Of a stretch of DNA of 32,810 nucleotides, positions 16,701-23,725 are shown in pieces; position 1 is the stretch's first letter; each line of letters begins with the position of its first letter. The notes beneath the pieces were generated by a model that was given only the letters and a program-made list of their open reading frames with translations, was not told the origin of the DNA and did no database searches. Source of the DNA: Planctomycetota bacterium. Its GTDB lineage: Bacteria; Planctomycetota; B15-G4. The position numbers and the translations under genes are program-made. The stretch lies in the NCBI GenBank assembly GCA_029259695.1, contig JAJDEQ010000014.1, positions 1 to 32,810 of the forward strand, in the 5' to 3' direction.

Positions 16701-19700
16701 CCCGTTCCGATGGCGTCGGCACCGGTGGACGTGTAGTCGCCGTCCACCGTGTGGGTCAGCACACCCAGGTCCCACGAGCCGCTGGCGCCCAGGGTCACGT
16801 CGTTGCCCACGGTCACGATGCCCGTCGCCGTGACGAGCTGCGCCGCGGTGTCGACCAGCAGGTCACCCGAGAGGACCATGGCCGTCGTGCCGGTCTTGAT
16901 GCCGTCCACGACCTGCAGCGAGGCCAGGTTGGGCGCCGTGCCGCCGAAGTTGGTGGTCGTGCCGCCGTCCAGGACCACGCGACCGTCCGCCGGCAGGAAG
17001 GCCGACGTCGAGTCCCAGGTGCCCGAGCAGTGCAGGCGACTGTTGGCACTGGTCGTGCCCGCGCTGGCGCTGATGGTCACGTCGCCGTTCACGTCGAGGG
17101 TCTCGAGACCGCCGAGTGAGTCGGTGAACTGGAGCGTGGCGGGCGTGGTCAGCGTGGCGTTGCCGTTCACCGTCACGGTGGAGTCGTCCTGCACGTCGAA
17201 GATCGTGCCGACGCCGGTCACGTCGAGGTTGCCGGCGATGACGGACGTGGAAGCCGAGCGGTCGCCGCCGCTGACCAGCGTGTCCGGGATGCTGTTCGCG
17301 CCGGTGCTGAGGTCGCCGACGCCGGTCAACTCGATCGAGCCGGGGCCCACGACCAGGGCGCCGACCGCGTCGCTGTCCCAACTGCCGACGACGGTGACCG
17401 GGTTGTTGCCGAGGTTGAAGGTGCCGTCCACGGTCACCGCGCCGGACACGTCCGCCGTGTCACCGAGCGTGAGCGTGCCGGCCGCCTCGACCACCAGGTC
17501 GTTGGCGACGGCGATGGGCGCAGCCAACAGGCTCGTGCGCGTGCCGTCGACGACCGTCAGGTCGAAGAACGTCGGGTCGGCGCCGTCGATCGTGGTGATC
17601 GTGCCCCCGTCCAGTTCGACGCGGCCCGAACCCGGGCTCCAGGCCGAGGTGGACGACCAGTTGCCCGCCACGCGCACGCGCGACAGCGAGCTGCCCGCCC
17701 CCGCTGTGGCGGTGACGGTCGCGTCGCCGGCCACGTCGAGCACCTCTTCGCTGCCCGCGGCCACGCCGAAGAAGCCGAAGGTGCCCGTGGTCAGGTCGGC
17801 GTTGCCGCCCACCGACAGGGTGTGGTCGTTGCCGATGTTGAGCGTGGCGCTCGCACCGTTGAGTTCCAGGTCGTTGGTCACGTCCGCGGTCTGGGACGTG
17901 CGCACGCCGTCACTGACCAGCACGCTGGCGATCGAGCCACCGCCCGTGGCCAGGCTGCCGGTGCCGTCGAAGTCGACGCGCCCGGTGCCGACCGAGGTGG
18001 CGTTCGCGCCGGAGGAGGCCCAGCTCCCGGCGACGTTGTGGGTCAGGGCGGCGCCCAGGTCCCAACTGCCGGTGACGTCGCCGAGCACCACGTCGCCGTC
18101 CACGTCCACCGCGGCGCTGCTCACGAGCGATGCGCCGTTGGCCATGCTCAGGTCGTTGGTCACCGCGACGGCGGCCGTGTTGGTCTTGATGCCCGCGGTG
18201 ATGTCGAGGTCGTAGAACGTCGGCGAGGCGCCGGCGATCAGCGTCGGGCCCGCGCCGTCCAGCTCCACCAGCCCGTCCAGGGGCGTGAAGGCCGCCGACG
18301 AAGACCAGTCGCCCGCTACGCGCAGGCGGCTGTTGGCGGTGGCCGTGCCTGCGGCGCAGGTCACGGTGGCGTTGCCGGCCACGTCGAGCACGTCGACCGT
18401 GCCGAGCACGCTCGCGGTCCAGGACAGCGTGCCGCCCGAGAGGTTGGCGTCGCCGTTCACGGTGACGGTCTGGTCGTCGAGGATCTCGAGACTTCCGTCG
18501 GTCATGGTCAGGTCGGTGGTGACGATCGTGTCGTTGGCCGTGCGGGTCGCGCCGGTGACGATGTTCACGTTGGCGATCTCACCGCCGCCCGTGGCGATCG
18601 AACCGTTGCCGTCGAACTGCACGGTCCCCGTGGTGCCGGTGCTGGCGCTGCCGCCGCCACTGGTCCAGATGCCGCTGACGGTGTGCGTCGAGGCGCCCAG
18701 GTCCCAGCTCGAGGAGCCGTCGCCGAGCAGCACGTTGCCGTCGACGTCCTGGGCGGCGCTGGTGATCAGCGCGGCGCCGTTGGAGACGGACAGGTTGCCG
18801 GCGAGGGTCGAGACGGTGGTGAAGGTCTTGGTGCCGCTGGCCACGGTCACGTTGTTGAAGTCGGTGCCGTCGACGTTGGCGGCCGTGCCGCCGTCGAGGA
18901 TCACGGCCCCGGCGGTGGGGGCGAAGGCGACGACCGAGGTCCAGTCACCCGCGCACTCGATGCGCGAGCTGGAGCCCGCCGTGCCGGCGGTGGCGCTGAT
19001 GTCGCAGGCGCCTTCGACGTCGAGCGTGCCCACGCCGGCTGCGTTCATGTTGAGCGTGCCGGCATTCAGCGTGCAGTCGCCGCCCACGGTCACGATGCCG
19101 TTGAGCAGCAGCGTGATCGCGCTGCCGGCACCGTTCATGGTCAGGTCGTTGGTGACGTCAATCGAGAACATCGAGCGGTTGCCGCTGGTCACGATGACGT
19201 TGGGCACGTCGAGGATCTCGACCAGGTCGTTCATGGCGAAGGTGCCGTCGCCGCCGTCGAACTCGATCGTGCCGGCCGCGAGGCCGTCGGCATCGGCGCC
19301 GGTGGACAGGAAGTCGCCGCCCACGGTGTGGGTCACGCCGCCGATGTCCCAGTCCGCGCTGGTGTCACCCAGGGCGACGTCGCCGGCGATGTCCAGGGCC
19401 GCGTCGGTATCGAGCGTCGCGCCGTCGTCGACCGTGAGGTCGCCGTTGATGGTCGAGGCGACGGTCACGTTCTTGGTGCCGCTCACGATCTGCAGGTCGA
19501 AGAAGACCGGGGTCGTGCCGCCCACGGTCGTGGACGAGCCGCCGTCGAGCTGCACCAGGCCGCTGATGGGCGACCAGGCGTTCGTGCTGCTCCAGGCTCC
19601 CGCGACCTGGATGCGCGTGTTGGCGCTCGTGCCGCCGGTGGCGGCCTGGATCGTGCAGGCACCGCCGACGTCGATCGTCTCGTTGCCGGCGGTGGTGTCG

Positions 19701-21172
19701 GTGAAGGTCAGCGTGCCGGCGGTGAGGGCCATGTCGGTGTCGACCGTGAGGGTCTGGTTGTCACCGATGGTCAGGCCGGCCGAGGCGCCCGTCATGTCGA
19801 GGTCGCCGGTGATGCGCGAGGTGGACACGGTGCGCGTGCCGTCGCTGATGACCACGTTGGGAACGGTGTTGGTGCCGGTCACGAACGTGCCGGCCGCGGT
19901 GCAGTCGATCGTGCCCGAGCCGGTCACGGAGGCGGAGCCACCGTCGCTGTCCCAGTCGCCGTCGACGTCGATCGAGCGGGCGTTCATGTTGAGCGTGCCT
20001 TCGATCAGCACGTCGCCGGAGGCATCCACGTCACCCAGGGAGAGGGACAGCACGGCGCCCGAGTCCACGCTGAAGTCCACGCAGACCACGTCCGCGGAGA
20101 TGCTCTTGGTGCCGGCCTTGATCGCGAGGTTCGCGAAGGTCGGGGAAGCACCGCCGACGGAGGACACGCCGCCGTCCATCTCGACCACGCCGGCGCTGGG
20201 CGAGAACGCGCTCGTGCTGCTCCAGGTGCCGCCCACCTGGATCACGGTGTCGCTGCTCGTCGTGCCCGCCGCCGCGGTGGTGGTGAAGTTGCCGGCGCAG
20301 TCGATCGTCTCGAGGCCCGCCGAGGTCCCGTCGAAGTCGAGCGTGCCGTCGCTGAGGTTCACCAGGCCGTTGACGGTCAACGTCGCGTCGTCCTGGATCT
20401 CGATCTCGGCCGTCGAACCGTCCATCGTGAGCTGGTGCTGGACGACGCTGCTGTTCACCGAGCGCACGCCGTCGCTCACATTGACGTTGGGCACACTGTT
20501 GCTGCCGGTGGTCAGGAAGCCGTCGCCGTCGAAGTCGATCAGGCCCGACGCAGCGCCCGCGCCGCTGACGGTGGCGCCGCTGCCGCTGGAGAGCCAGTTG
20601 CTCGAGCAGGTCGCGGTGAAGGTGTCGAGGTCGAGGGTGGTGCTGGCCTCGACCGTGATGTCGCCGGCGACCTCGAAGTCGGCCGTCACGGTCCGGGTGC
20701 CGCCGGTGACGTTGAGTTCGTTGAAGGTCGTGGTGGCGCTGCCGCCCAGGTCACCCGTGCCGTCGAGGGTGACGGCCGCACCGCCGTGGGTGAACGTGCC
20801 GTCGTTGGTCCAGTCACCCAGCACGTCGATGTCGCTCGAGCCCGAGTCGACGGTGAGGGTGGCGGTGCTCTCGATCGTGAGGTCGCCGTTGACTGTCAGA
20901 TCGATACCGGCGTTGAGCGTCATCGATGCGCCCGACTCGATCGTCAGGTCGAGGCACTCGGCCGCGCCGCTGTAGCTCGAGGGCTGGTCCGTGACGTCGG
21001 CGATGATCGCGCTGGTCGTGGCATTCGGAATGCCGGCCGACCAGTTGTCCGCATCGTTCCAGGAGTTCCCTTCGCTTCCATCCCAGGTGGTCTGGGCGGC
21101 GAGGCCGGTGGTTGCCACGAGGGCGAAGAGCAGGGAGAGAAGGGCAGACGGACGGCTGGCGGCGGAATGCAT
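13772..21172 (-). CDS. Giant secreted repeat protein (2466 residues), predicted beta-helical
   Basis: The signal peptide is residues 1-26 (LLSLLFALVATTGLAA, cut before Q27). A W-D-G...N-x-W...NW-x-x-G segment follows, as is common at the start of large surface and autotransporter-like proteins. Residues about 75-1900 are eight units of some 213 residues, each with short beta-strand motifs (TLTVNGD, ETLDV.GD.T, R..CAGNWSS...F.P..G.V.LDGG, GTK/GTR, SWDLG.LTH.V.G.W.S.GA, GTI.F.G.GS..TGGG). About 2055-2150 looks like a fibronectin-III-type domain (VTLDWETFVEVDAQDF). About 2159-2345 is a parallel beta-helix beginning VGAAGTYLTIQDAIDNAG. From about 2350 to the end is a C-terminal domain like those of the neighbouring secreted proteins. 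An extracellular structural or adhesive role is inferred. No enzyme motif or LPXTG anchor is seen. Confidence 0.85.
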   Translation of the reverse strand: MHSAASRPSALLSLLFALVATTGLAAQTTWDGSEGNSWNDADNWSAGIPNATTSAIIADVTDQPSSYSGAAECLDLTIESGASMTLNAGIDLTVNGDLTIESTATLTVDSGSSDIDVLGDWTNDGTFTHGGAAVTLDGTGDLGGSATTTFNELNVTGGTRTVTADFEVAGDITVEASTTLDLDTFTATCSSNWLSSGSGATVSGAGAASGLIDFDGDGFLTTGSNSVPNVNVSDGVRSVNSSVVQHQLTMDGSTAEIEIQDDATLTVNGLVNLSDGTLDFDGTSAGLETIDCAGNFTTTAAAGTTSSDTVIQVGGTWSSTSAFSPSAGVVEMDGGVSSVGGASPTFANLAIKAGTKSISADVVCVDFSVDSGAVLSLSLGDVDASGDVLIEGTLNMNARSIDVDGDWDSDGGSASVTGSGTIDCTAAGTFVTGTNTVPNVVISDGTRTVSTSRITGDLDMTGASAGLTIGDNQTLTVDTDMALTAGTLTFTDTTAGNETIDVGGACTIQAATGGTSANTRIQVAGAWSSTNAWSPISGLVQLDGGSSTTVGGTTPVFFDLQIVSGTKNVTVASTINGDLTVDDGATLDTDAALDIAGDVALGDTSADWDIGGVTHTVGGDFLSTGADADGLAAGTIEFDGGDGTFAMNDLVEILDVPNVIVTSGNRSMFSIDVTNDLTMNGAGSAITLLLNGIVTVGGDCTLNAGTLNMNAAGVGTLDVEGACDISATAGTAGSSSRIECAGDWTSVVAFAPTAGAVILDGGTAANVDGTDFNNVTVASGTKTFTTVSTLAGNLSVSNGAALITSAAQDVDGNVLLGDGSSSWDLGASTHTVSGIWTSGGGSASTGTTGTVQFDGNGSIATGGGEIANVNIVTGATRTANDTIVTTDLTMTDGSLEILDDQTVTVNGDANLSGGTLSWTASVLGTVDVLDVAGNATVTCAAGTATANSRLRVAGDWSSSAAFTPLDGLVELDGAGPTLIAGASPTFYDLDITAGIKTNTAAVAVTNDLSMANGASLVSSAAVDVDGDVVLGDVTGSWDLGAALTHNVAGSWASSGANATSVGTGRVDFDGTGSLATGGGSIASVLVSDGVRTSQTADVTNDLELNGASATLNIGNDHTLSVGGNADLTTGTFGFFGVAAGSEEVLDVAGDATVTATAGAGSSLSRVRVAGNWSSTSAWSPGSGRVELDGGTITTIDGADPTFFDLTVVDGTRTSLLAAPIAVANDLVVEAAGTLTLGDTADVSGAVTVDGTFNLGNNPVTVVGSWDSDAVGALVVGPGSIELTGVGDLSTGANSIPDTLVSGGDRSASTSVIAGNLDVTGVGTIFDVQDDSTVTVNGNATLTTPATLQFTDSLGGLETLDVNGDVTISASAGTTSANSRLHCSGTWDSTSAFLPADGRVVLDGGTTTNFGGTAPNLASLQVVDGIKTGTTAMVLSGDLLVDTAAQLVTATGIVTVGNDVTLGASGSWDLGVLTHTVDGDYTSTGADAIGTGTIEFTNNGTTDAGGGSMPNLLLSGGTRLMRTTDVVTDVNVTGGVFRVANDANITVGGSATMSAPATVEFFSIVSGTVDVLDVEGDVTITASSGVSSDSARLHCAGNWSSDAAFSLGSGTIVLDGGTNTTITGTGTSLPNLQVVSGTKNNTVALSVSSDLTVDDGATLDSDAIVTVGGEVSLGNGTASWDISTLTHDVAGSWTSTGASTVGGGTINFTGGGSLTSGGGTIDNATFAAGTRSVSDTEVLGNVVQNGGTLNIQDNATFTIGGDASFNTGTLGFITGAVGDELIDIEGNTVMTVGDGTTSAESIIECAGNWSANGSFSPAQGEVRLDGAGLTTLTGLSPDFTTAFFDLVVSNGIREASNDLELDIDTLTVDAGAEFRLDDQRVSVPGSTLTVNGTLSVGPGGDLSLGSTAVVAVTPSGTLSVVGDDTDVAAVTGEAGGGYFMTISGTIEAGLFLFQEMGSSGIIITQAATIAPFPNDLRGGTFDRGSAAANSVLLDIARLAATEVRWVAFEDSGLTSPFNVRTTTPGGDVTFVNSSGLLSGPTFENDPLGQIEWQDDTTNIVDFFATAGLNEVTLDWETFVEVDAQDFVLLRADNFGGPFTNIGETAATGAPPNSLYQFLDNTVTGGQFYVYQLFERLTHGQLRFIAQRTATPWSTALPANIFDVGAAGTYLTIQDAIDNAGGLNPVVMIEPGSYAAFTITPGSFLGTLRVYGDGTGPVIVDTTTQPVQILNLGSGDSVDLRDLQIGDVGSPNEAVQIQNCLGIVVVDTTDITGGAGQVGARVDNSDRTVFQRCNTAGTPGLLVEGGSTALSGGGTLDALDATDNSSIRTMGLTGFSTNIQAGSTHTDYTGVHANVDAPTFIGLNQQFFLSVQGEPNGLWFLIVSFNFNWLDLPGAFWEGAGISNLNPLGVLAEGGFFPPAGGSITFPTKLIPDAALLGLPIVLQAVVSNPSNMHRRWSNVSTIIGMPQ
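15480..20945 (-). repeat. Eight protein-level repeats of about 632-648 bp inside the giant gene
   Basis: The conserved Trp codon of the W-S-S core recurs near 20223, 19587, 18940, 18302, 17654, 17010, 16377 and 15745, so the period is 632-648 bp. Units are clearly related in protein but diverged in DNA, suggesting old duplication rather than recent expansion. Approximate boundaries. Confidence 0.7.
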
Positions 21173-21215
21173 GGGCGCAACGGCTCCGGTAGTTTCGAGG
21201 GATTCCGGGCCGGCC

Positions 21216-21235
21216 CGCGGCGCACAAGCGCCGCG
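21216..21235. promoter_or_regulatory. Perfect 8-bp hairpin in the leader of the giant gene
   Basis: CGCGGCGC (21216-21223) and GCGCCGCG (21228-21235) pair around a tetraloop about 45-65 nt upstream of the ATG at 21172. It would form in the 5' untranslated RNA and could affect stability or translation. Confidence 0.35.
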
Positions 21236-21288
21236 CTCAGGGGGATCTGGAAGGGTGGAAGACGCCTGCCCGGGGGGGATCTCGAACC

Positions 21289-21303
21289 GGTGAAGTATTC
21301 ACC
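21289..21303. promoter_or_regulatory. 15-bp palindrome GGTGAA-GTA-TTCACC upstream of the giant gene
   Basis: Perfect 6-bp arms with a 3-bp centre, 117 bp upstream of the start at 21172, in a locally A+T-richer stretch that also looks promoter-like on the minus strand (AATACTT). A repressor or activator operator is plausible. No regulator gene lies next to it. Confidence 0.4.
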
Positions 21304-21342
21304 AAGCGTCCGGAATCGGCAAGCCGGGTTAGCGCCAACGGG

Positions 21343-21379
21343 CGCGGCGGCCGGTTCCTCGATGGATCCGGCCGCCGCG
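21343..21379 (-). terminator. Long hairpin after the 451-residue secreted protein gene
   Basis: Perfect 12-bp arms (21343-21354 and 21368-21379) with a 13-nt loop, starting about 60 nt beyond the stop codon at 21440. No U-tract follows. Position and strength suggest a terminator or 3'-end stabilising structure. Confidence 0.55.
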
Positions 21380-21439
21380 TCGTGAGATTTGATAGAGCGC
21401 CTGGGCACGGGGCCTTGTGGCGTTCCGGTCGACAAGCCG

Positions 21440-22795
21440 TCAGGGCGTGGTGATGGTGAAGTTCACCGCGTCGGTCGACAGCCAGGGACCGCCGGGTGCC
21501 GCCGGCGTGAGGTCCATGAAGAACTGCACGTAGACCTCCACACCTGCCGGCAGGCCCCCCGGGATCGGGGCCGGGATGGGCATCAGCGGAGCGATCGCAG
21601 CGGCCAGCGGGATCAGGCCGCCGGGCGGTGTGAACGGATCGGTGTACAGCGGGTTGCCGACCGCGATCAGCGGCGGGCAGAAGAAGCCCGGTCCAGGGAC
21701 GTTCACGCCGTACGCGACCCAGACGAAGCTCGGCATGGGGGCGCCGGCCAGGAACAACCCGAACGTCGGGCCGGGGGACGACGACTGACCGAACGTGCCC
21801 GCGGTGGCCGCGCCGGGGGCGGCGCCGTAGTTGTTGCCGTGGCTGTTGTAGGCCAGGCCGTTGATCGGACCGGGCGTTCCGTTGCACATGACCGGGGTGT
21901 AGAACGTCGGCGCGGCGGGGGCACCGGTGACGTCGAGGTAGGTCATGACGAAGCCGTCCGTCACGTAGAACGCCGGCAGGGTGCCCAGCGCGCTGGGCGT
22001 CGTGGCCAGGTCCATGGCGATGCCCTGGAGCCCCGGCGCCAGGCCGCAACCGGCGGCGCCGGCGACGGGGAAGATGGCGAACGGTCCGGCACCGCCGCCC
22101 GGGACGATGCTGTGCACCGTGCCGATGCTGTCGCAGGCGAGCAGCGAGGCCGTGCTCGGGTCCCAGGTCACGTCGGTCAGGATCGCCCCGACTGGCAGCG
22201 GGAACGGCGAGGGGAAGGCCGGGAAGAGCACGGGGGCCGGAGCGCAGCTACCGGGCGCGGACGGCCCGATGCCGGCGATGAAGGCACCGTCGGTGACCCA
22301 CAGCGTGGGCGCGCCGGTGACCGCCCCGAGCGGGTCCATGCCCATGCCGGTGAGCGGGCCCATGATGCCGAAGGGCGTGCCGATCGGCGGCACGGGGAAG
22401 GCGTTGATGGGTGTGCCCGGCGCGACGCCCGTGATCGGCGAGAACTCGGCGTACTCCTCGATCACGAAGCCGTCGGTGGCGAAGACCGTGTCGGTCAGCC
22501 GGTTGGCGGCGATGTCGCCCATGAACCCGCCCGGAGCCGGAGGGAAGGGGCCCGGCGGCGGTGGCGGGAAGGCACAGGGAGCGGGCACAGCGTAGGGCCA
22601 GAACGCGCCGAACGGGATCGGAGCGCCGCAGGGTCCGCCGGGGAGGGCTGAGAACTCGTAGACCGCACCGGCGCCGCCGTCGATGCCGTACAGCCGCTGG
22701 GCCTGGCCGTCCGGAACGAACAGTCCGGTCAACAGCAGTGCCGCAGCGAGCCCGGTCGTGACGCCGTGCAAGGCGCGGGGAAGAGAGAAGGTCAT
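21440..22795 (-). CDS. Secreted beta-propeller-like protein, paralogue of the 436-residue protein
   Basis: 451 residues, ATG start with GGAG 8 nt upstream. The signal peptide ends near G-Q-A/Q (residue 32). The chain then shows recurring motifs of the type [hydrophobic]-x-T-D-G: TVFATDGFVIEEY, TLWVTDGAFIAGI, SLLACDSIGTVHSI and FYVTDGFVMTYLDV. These read like blades of a beta-propeller in the NHL/SMP-30 style, though no family is recognised. The last 110 residues begin SSSPGPTFGLFLAGAP and end NFTITTP, with AGVEVYVQFFM. They form a beta-rich domain shared with the protein at 23726 and more distantly with those at 13772 and 5164. Composition is unusually rich in Pro, Gly and Ala. Motif order matches the 23726 protein throughout, so the two genes arose by duplication. 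Function unknown; exported. Confidence 0.82.
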   Translation of the reverse strand: MTFSLPRALHGVTTGLAAALLLTGLFVPDGQAQRLYGIDGGAGAVYEFSALPGGPCGAPIPFGAFWPYAVPAPCAFPPPPPGPFPPAPGGFMGDIAANRLTDTVFATDGFVIEEYAEFSPITGVAPGTPINAFPVPPIGTPFGIMGPLTGMGMDPLGAVTGAPTLWVTDGAFIAGIGPSAPGSCAPAPVLFPAFPSPFPLPVGAILTDVTWDPSTASLLACDSIGTVHSIVPGGGAGPFAIFPVAGAAGCGLAPGLQGIAMDLATTPSALGTLPAFYVTDGFVMTYLDVTGAPAAPTFYTPVMCNGTPGPINGLAYNSHGNNYGAAPGAATAGTFGQSSSPGPTFGLFLAGAPMPSFVWVAYGVNVPGPGFFCPPLIAVGNPLYTDPFTPPGGLIPLAAAIAPLMPIPAPIPGGLPAGVEVYVQFFMDLTPAAPGGPWLSTDAVNFTITTP

Positions 22796-22801
22796 GGGTA
22801 G

Positions 22802-22832
22802 GTCTCCGCAGGAGGGTGGCCCGCGCGGAGAC
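22802..22832 (-). promoter_or_regulatory. Hairpin sequestering the Shine-Dalgarno of the 451-residue protein gene
   Basis: On the minus strand GUCUCCGC (22832-22825) pairs perfectly with GCGGAGAC (22809-22802) across a 15-nt loop. The 3' arm contains GGAG, the ribosome binding site, 8 nt from the ATG. A fold that hides it could make translation conditional, for example on temperature or a bound factor. The equivalent region of the paralogue keeps similar sequence but lacks this stem. Confidence 0.45.
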
Positions 22833-23551
22833 AGGTAGGGAACGGGGGAGGCGCGCGCAGTCTATGGGCGCTCCCCGGTCGGTGGGCGCCCGGATGCCGC
22901 GATGAACCGCATCGGTTCGCACCGGGGCTGGTGCGGAAGACGTTCACTCGACGCAAGCGCACTGCCGCTGCATGTCGGAGAGACGGTGAGGGAAGCGGGA
23001 CGGCCCGGAGGCCGCCCCGCCTCGATCTCATCGCGTGTCGCGAACTCTCTGGCGCCGTCGTGCGCCCGCCGACCGAATCCACCGCGCCGTCCGTGATCGT
23101 CCGCCAAGCGGTGAGCGATCACCTCGAACCGACGCTCGGTGGATCCCCTCCACCATGTCTCCACGTGCCAGAACCCGGCCGCCGGAAATGATCAGCGCGT
23201 CGCGACGCCCATCACGACGCGGGGGGGGACTGCGGCGGCAAATCCCACGAGTTCCAACGTCCACGTGGACCTCCTTGGTGAGTCGACGTGTCACCGGCCA
23301 CGAGTTCGCTTCGAGACGAGAGTACGTTCGATGACGAGGTGTCCGACCGCGCGCGCACTTCGTGCACGGTCGTCGGCGTTTCGCGCCGAGCCGGAGCACG
23401 CGCCAGTCTACGGGTGGGTCGCGATTCGTGGGGGGCGAACCCGCGTCGTCGGCGAGCCGTTCGTTCGTCCCGCACGCGTTCGCCGCCGTGTCCGTCCGGT
23501 TCGCGCGCGAGTGATCGAATCGCCCGCTGAGATTACCGTGTTCTCCTGGCG

Positions 23552-23575
23552 GGACTCAGTAGTTGCACTGAGTCC
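23552..23575. repeat. Perfect 9-bp inverted repeat in the gene-free region
   Basis: GGACTCAGT (23552-23560) and ACTGAGTCC (23567-23575) with a 6-nt loop. It may be a second terminator behind the 436-residue protein gene or a protein-binding dyad. Confidence 0.5.
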
Positions 23576-23627
23576 GCGGTCCTGCGCCTGCCCGTTGAAC
23601 GCTTCTCGTTCCTCGCGACAAAGAGCC

Positions 23628-23663
23628 AGGCCGGCCCGCGATGTCGCCACCGCGGACCGGCCT
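23628..23663 (-). terminator. Hairpin terminator candidate after the 436-residue secreted protein gene
   Basis: Arms 23628-23640 and 23651-23663 (13 nt each, 10-nt loop). Twelve positions are Watson-Crick; the thirteenth is a G-U wobble only in minus-strand RNA. It begins about 62 nt after the stop at 23726. A short CUCUUUG follows on the minus strand, a weak U-rich tail. Confidence 0.6.
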
Positions 23664-23725
23664 GTTCGAAGCCGTCGACGAGTTGCCGGAGCTGCGTCGT
23701 GACGGGGTGCTGTCGACGTGCCCGG

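Larger units (their letters stand above)
22796..23725. other. 930-base gene-free region between the two paralogous secreted-protein genes
   Basis: No frame in this stretch shows recognisable protein features or a believable start. Minus-strand TAGACT at 22862-22867 may be the -10 of the 451-residue protein gene, leaving a leader of about 60 nt. The far end carries two hairpins downstream of the other paralogue (23552-23575 and 23628-23663). In between I see a run of eight Gs (23221-23228) and a 12-bp palindrome GTCCACGTGGAC (23259-23270). The stretch from about 22880 to 23560 remains unexplained and could hold a small RNA. Confidence 0.55.

Noticed and set aside
13691..21385. Very long open frames on the plus strand opposite the giant secreted gene
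   Set aside because: They lack recognisable domains, are dominated by Arg/Gly/Ala/Val or Pro/Ser/Thr runs, and mirror the codon pattern of the minus-strand gene, which has a signal peptide and regular repeats. They are shadows of G+C-rich coding DNA.
23221..23270. Run of eight Gs and the palindrome GTCCACGTGGAC
   Set aside because: No gene is nearby for phase variation to act on, and a 12-bp palindrome in isolation is not enough to call a site.
23139..23702. A 187-codon plus-strand frame in the gene-free region
   Set aside because: No ribosome binding site or domain, a composition like random Arg/Ser/Pro shadow, and it runs through two hairpins.
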